From Phycisphaerae bacterium (GTDB taxonomy: Bacteria > Planctomycetota > Phycisphaerae > Phycisphaerales > Phycisphaeraceae): a stretch of DNA of 6,833 bases. Positions within the stretch are counted from its first letter, which is position 1. Every line of letters starts with the position of its first letter. Below the pieces are notes generated by a model. The model was not told the DNA's origin, ran no database searches, and saw nothing but the letters and a program-made list of their open reading frames with translations. A program made the translations under genes and the position numbers. Shown here piece by piece: positions 5,487 through 6,833 of this stretch. The stretch lies in contig NZCH01000064.1 of assembly GCA_002688155.1 (NCBI GenBank), positions 1-6,833 on the forward strand. The letters are read 5' to 3'.

Positions 5487-6308
5487 ACTTGGGTTGACAT
5501 CGTTGCGCGACATCGCGTCAAGCGCCTCTGCGGTGTCACTGGGCAATGGGGGGTCGCGCTCGTCTGTAACGGGATCACGGTGGTCGCGCTGCGGTGGCGC
5601 GTGGCGCGGCGCCTTGCGTGCGGCCATGCGCAACACCACCCACCCGATCGCCAGGAGGATGATCACGCCCAACAGCGCCGGCATACCCGGCAGTATGGAC
5701 GAGGATTGATCGGCCGGCGCTGTACTACCCGACCCGCCCGGCACCGTTGCGAAATGCCCGACGAACGTGAGGTAGTCCCTGGTCTGATCGTTCTGATCAA
5801 CGTCGCGCCAGACCTTGTAGAAGCGCGCGACGAGGCGAACACGGTCACCCGCACGCGGCGGGTCGTCAGCAGCCGTGGGCGGATTGACCATGTACGCGAT
5901 GACTGCTTGAGGGTTGTCATCGTCGCCGGCGGGTTGATCAACGCCGGGCGACCACTGTTCAACGACGACGCCCCACCACTGGAGTTTGCCATCCCACGGT
6001 CCGGGACGCGCAAGCGGACCGTAGGCCACAGTCTGTCCATCGGGCACACCGGCGAATTGGCCTTCGATGAGGAACAGACCGCCGCGCGCGTCGGCGGGGC
6101 GTTGCATGATCGATGCGTAGTCGGGCACCTGCGCGCCCGCTTCGTCACCGGGCTGCCACGTCGCCGCGTTGTGCAGCAGCGGGTAGAGCGCGCCTTGGTC
6201 GAACTGTTCGTCAAAGTCGCCGGCCGTTGATAATTGCGCGCGCTGGGCGTCATCCAGCGGCGTCACGGTCAGTGCGACAAAGAGCGTGATGACCGCAGCA
6301 GCGTTCAT
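5484..6308 (-). CDS. Unrecognised membrane-anchored protein with extracytoplasmic beta-rich domain
   Basis: No named family is recognised. ATG 6308 gives 274 residues. The N-terminus (AAAVITLFVALTVTPL) is a short hydrophobic segment, probably a signal peptide or anchor. Residues about 20-190 are Trp-, Asp- and Gly-rich with alternating strand-like stretches (GLFLIEGQFAGV, WWGVVVEQW, AVIAYMVNPP, DRVRLVARFYKVWRDVD, DYLTFVGHFATV). A Gly/Ser linker leads to one clear membrane helix at about 205-226 (LLGVIILLAIGWVVL), followed by a basic and then Pro/Asp-rich tail of about 48 residues. Likely topology is an outside domain with a cytoplasmic tail. The GDRVRLVARFYKVW stretch recalls planctomycete hypothetical proteins that I can only half remember, so this is weak. 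ATG 6332 would add eight residues including an Arg (MPCRYNCN), more like a signal-peptide n-region. ATG 6308 is preferred because TACAAT lies 6 nt before it. aroB follows after 9 bp. Confidence 0.82.
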   Translation of the reverse strand: MNAAAVITLFVALTVTPLDDAQRAQLSTAGDFDEQFDQGALYPLLHNAATWQPGDEAGAQVPDYASIMQRPADARGGLFLIEGQFAGVPDGQTVAYGPLARPGPWDGKLQWWGVVVEQWSPGVDQPAGDDDNPQAVIAYMVNPPTAADDPPRAGDRVRLVARFYKVWRDVDQNDQTRDYLTFVGHFATVPGGSGSTAPADQSSSILPGMPALLGVIILLAIGWVVLRMAARKAPRHAPPQRDHRDPVTDERDPPLPSDTAEALDAMSRNDVNPS

Positions 6309-6314
6309 GTTGCA

Positions 6315-6320
6315 ATTGTA
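6315..6320 (-). promoter_or_regulatory. -10 element (TACAAT) for the membrane-anchored protein gene, leaderless type
   Basis: The minus strand reads GCTACAAT, then TGCAAC, then ATG at 6308. The 6-nt spacer puts the predicted transcription start on the start codon. The same 8-mer GCTACAAT occurs on the other strand at 6350-6357 as the probable guaA -10, so the two divergent promoters share a sequence. Confidence 0.5.
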
Positions 6321-6348
6321 GCGGCACGGCATCTGAGCCGGCCGCAGG

Positions 6349-6357
6349 TGCTACAAT
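6349..6357 (+). promoter_or_regulatory. guaA: Extended -10 promoter element (TGCTACAAT) for guaA
   Basis: TGCTACAAT combines the TGn extension with a TACAAT hexamer, five of six matches to TATAAT. The -35 region is not recognisable, which an extended -10 can tolerate. Transcription would start near 6364 and give a leader of about 38 nt containing the GGAG site. No riboswitch-like fold or PurR-type operator was recognised in the leader. Confidence 0.5.
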
Positions 6358-6390
6358 GCCCGTTTCCCGCCGGCAACCCGACGTCCGCAC

Positions 6391-6394
6391 GGAG
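6391..6394 (+). promoter_or_regulatory. guaA: Shine-Dalgarno site (GGAG) deciding the guaA start
   Basis: GGAG lies 7 nt before ATG 6402. It supports the unusually long N-terminus of this GMP synthase, since no other Met occurs before the glutaminase domain. Confidence 0.6.
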
Positions 6395-6401
6395 CTTGAC
6401 C

Positions 6402-6833
6402 ATGACGCAGGCCGCGTCACCCAAACCCGCGAGCACAACAACGAGCGCGGCGAATGACCTGCCCGACGGTGTGGCGGGCCAGGTGATACCGATCCTGGAC
6501 TTTGGCTCGCAGTACGTGCAGCTGATCGCGCGCCGCGTGCGTGAGGCCGGCGTGTTCAGCGTACTGGTTCGGCCTGACATTTCGGTTGACGAACTCAAAA
6601 CGCTTGGCCCGGCGGGCCTGATCCTGTCCGGCGGGCCGGCGAGCGTGTACGAACACGACGCGCCCGCGTGTGATCCGCGACTGTTCGAATTGGGCGTGCC
6701 GGTGCTGGGCATCTGTTATGGCATGCAGGCCGCCTGCCAGGCGCTGGGCGCACACGTGGACGGCGTGCAATCGCGCGAATACGGCCGGGCACACCTCGAA
6801 GTTGCCAATACCGACGACCTGCTCGCCGGCGTG
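6402..6833 (+). CDS. guaA: GMP synthase (glutamine-hydrolysing), N-terminal glutaminase part, cut off by window edge
   Basis: GuaA aminates XMP to GMP with ATP and glutamine, the last step of guanine nucleotide synthesis in the cytosol. Only 144 residues of the usual 510-540 lie in the window, all within the class I glutamine amidotransferase domain. Visible are ILDFGSQYVQLIARRVRE at 31-48 (the classic GMP synthase opening), LILSGGPASVYE at 73-84, and the nucleophile elbow GICYGMQ with C105 as catalytic cysteine. The His/Glu of the triad, the ATP-pyrophosphatase domain and the dimerisation domain lie beyond the edge. The first 26 residues are an Ala/Ser/Thr/Pro-rich extension lacking in many homologues, which begin a few residues before ILDFGSQ. 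GGAG 7 nt upstream supports this start. It is divergent from the membrane-anchored protein gene, with 93 bp between starts. Confidence 0.97.
   Translation, partial: MTQAASPKPASTTTSAANDLPDGVAGQVIPILDFGSQYVQLIARRVREAGVFSVLVRPDISVDELKTLGPAGLILSGGPASVYEHDAPACDPRLFELGVPVLGICYGMQAACQALGAHVDGVQSREYGRAHLEVANTDDLLAGV

Noticed and set aside
5442..6230. 262-codon plus-strand frame antisense to the membrane-anchored protein
   Set aside because: The minus-strand frame has a signal-like N-terminus, a clear membrane helix and a promoter; the plus frame is Arg/His/Val-rich with no organised features.
6358..6401. Purine riboswitch or PurR operator in the guaA leader
   Set aside because: The predicted leader is only about 38 nt, too short for a purine aptamer, and no PurR-like palindrome is visible.

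Overview
The window is compact, GC-rich bacterial chromosomal DNA holding eight clear genes and one doubtful small ORF. There are no tRNA or rRNA genes, no CRISPR array, no transposase and no phage genes. The host cannot be named from sequence alone. An 18-residue loop insertion in the dehydroquinate synthase, an Ala/Thr-rich N-terminal extension on GMP synthase, sparse Shine-Dalgarno (SD) sites and two lineage-specific small proteins would suit a Planctomycetota-like (perhaps Phycisphaerae-like) bacterium. That is an inference of low to moderate confidence.

Left part (1-3354): a MATE-family efflux transporter runs leftward out of the window and loses its C-terminus. From a shared 79-bp spacer, three genes run rightward as a probable operon: an N-carbamoylputrescine amidase-like nitrilase-superfamily enzyme, a RidA-type imine deaminase, and a creatininase-family metallo-amidohydrolase. 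Two C-N hydrolases plus a reactive-imine scavenger suggest a small nitrogen-compound salvage or catabolic module. No agmatine deiminase is present to tie it firmly to the polyamine route.

Middle part (3360-4339): a small leftward protein with four CxxC pairs, whose first half resembles the ClpX zinc-binding domain, meets the creatininase-family gene tail to tail. Upstream of it is a long imperfect inverted repeat (17-bp arms, 31-nt loop). A rightward DUF4870-type membrane protein follows, preceded by a doubtful small ORF with a strong SD.

Right part (4332-6833): aroB (3-dehydroquinate synthase) runs leftward and overlaps the end of the DUF4870 gene by 8 bp. Upstream of aroB on the same strand, 9 bp away, is an unrecognised membrane-anchored protein. 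Divergent from that, guaA (GMP synthase) enters the window and is cut off inside its glutaminase domain.

The most notable regulatory pattern concerns the three leftward genes other than the transporter. Each has a TAnnnT -10-like hexamer exactly 6 nt before its ATG and no SD, as expected for leaderless mRNAs. By contrast ridA, the creatininase-family gene and guaA have GGAG sites 7-9 nt before ATG. The sequence therefore suggests two modes of translation start side by side.
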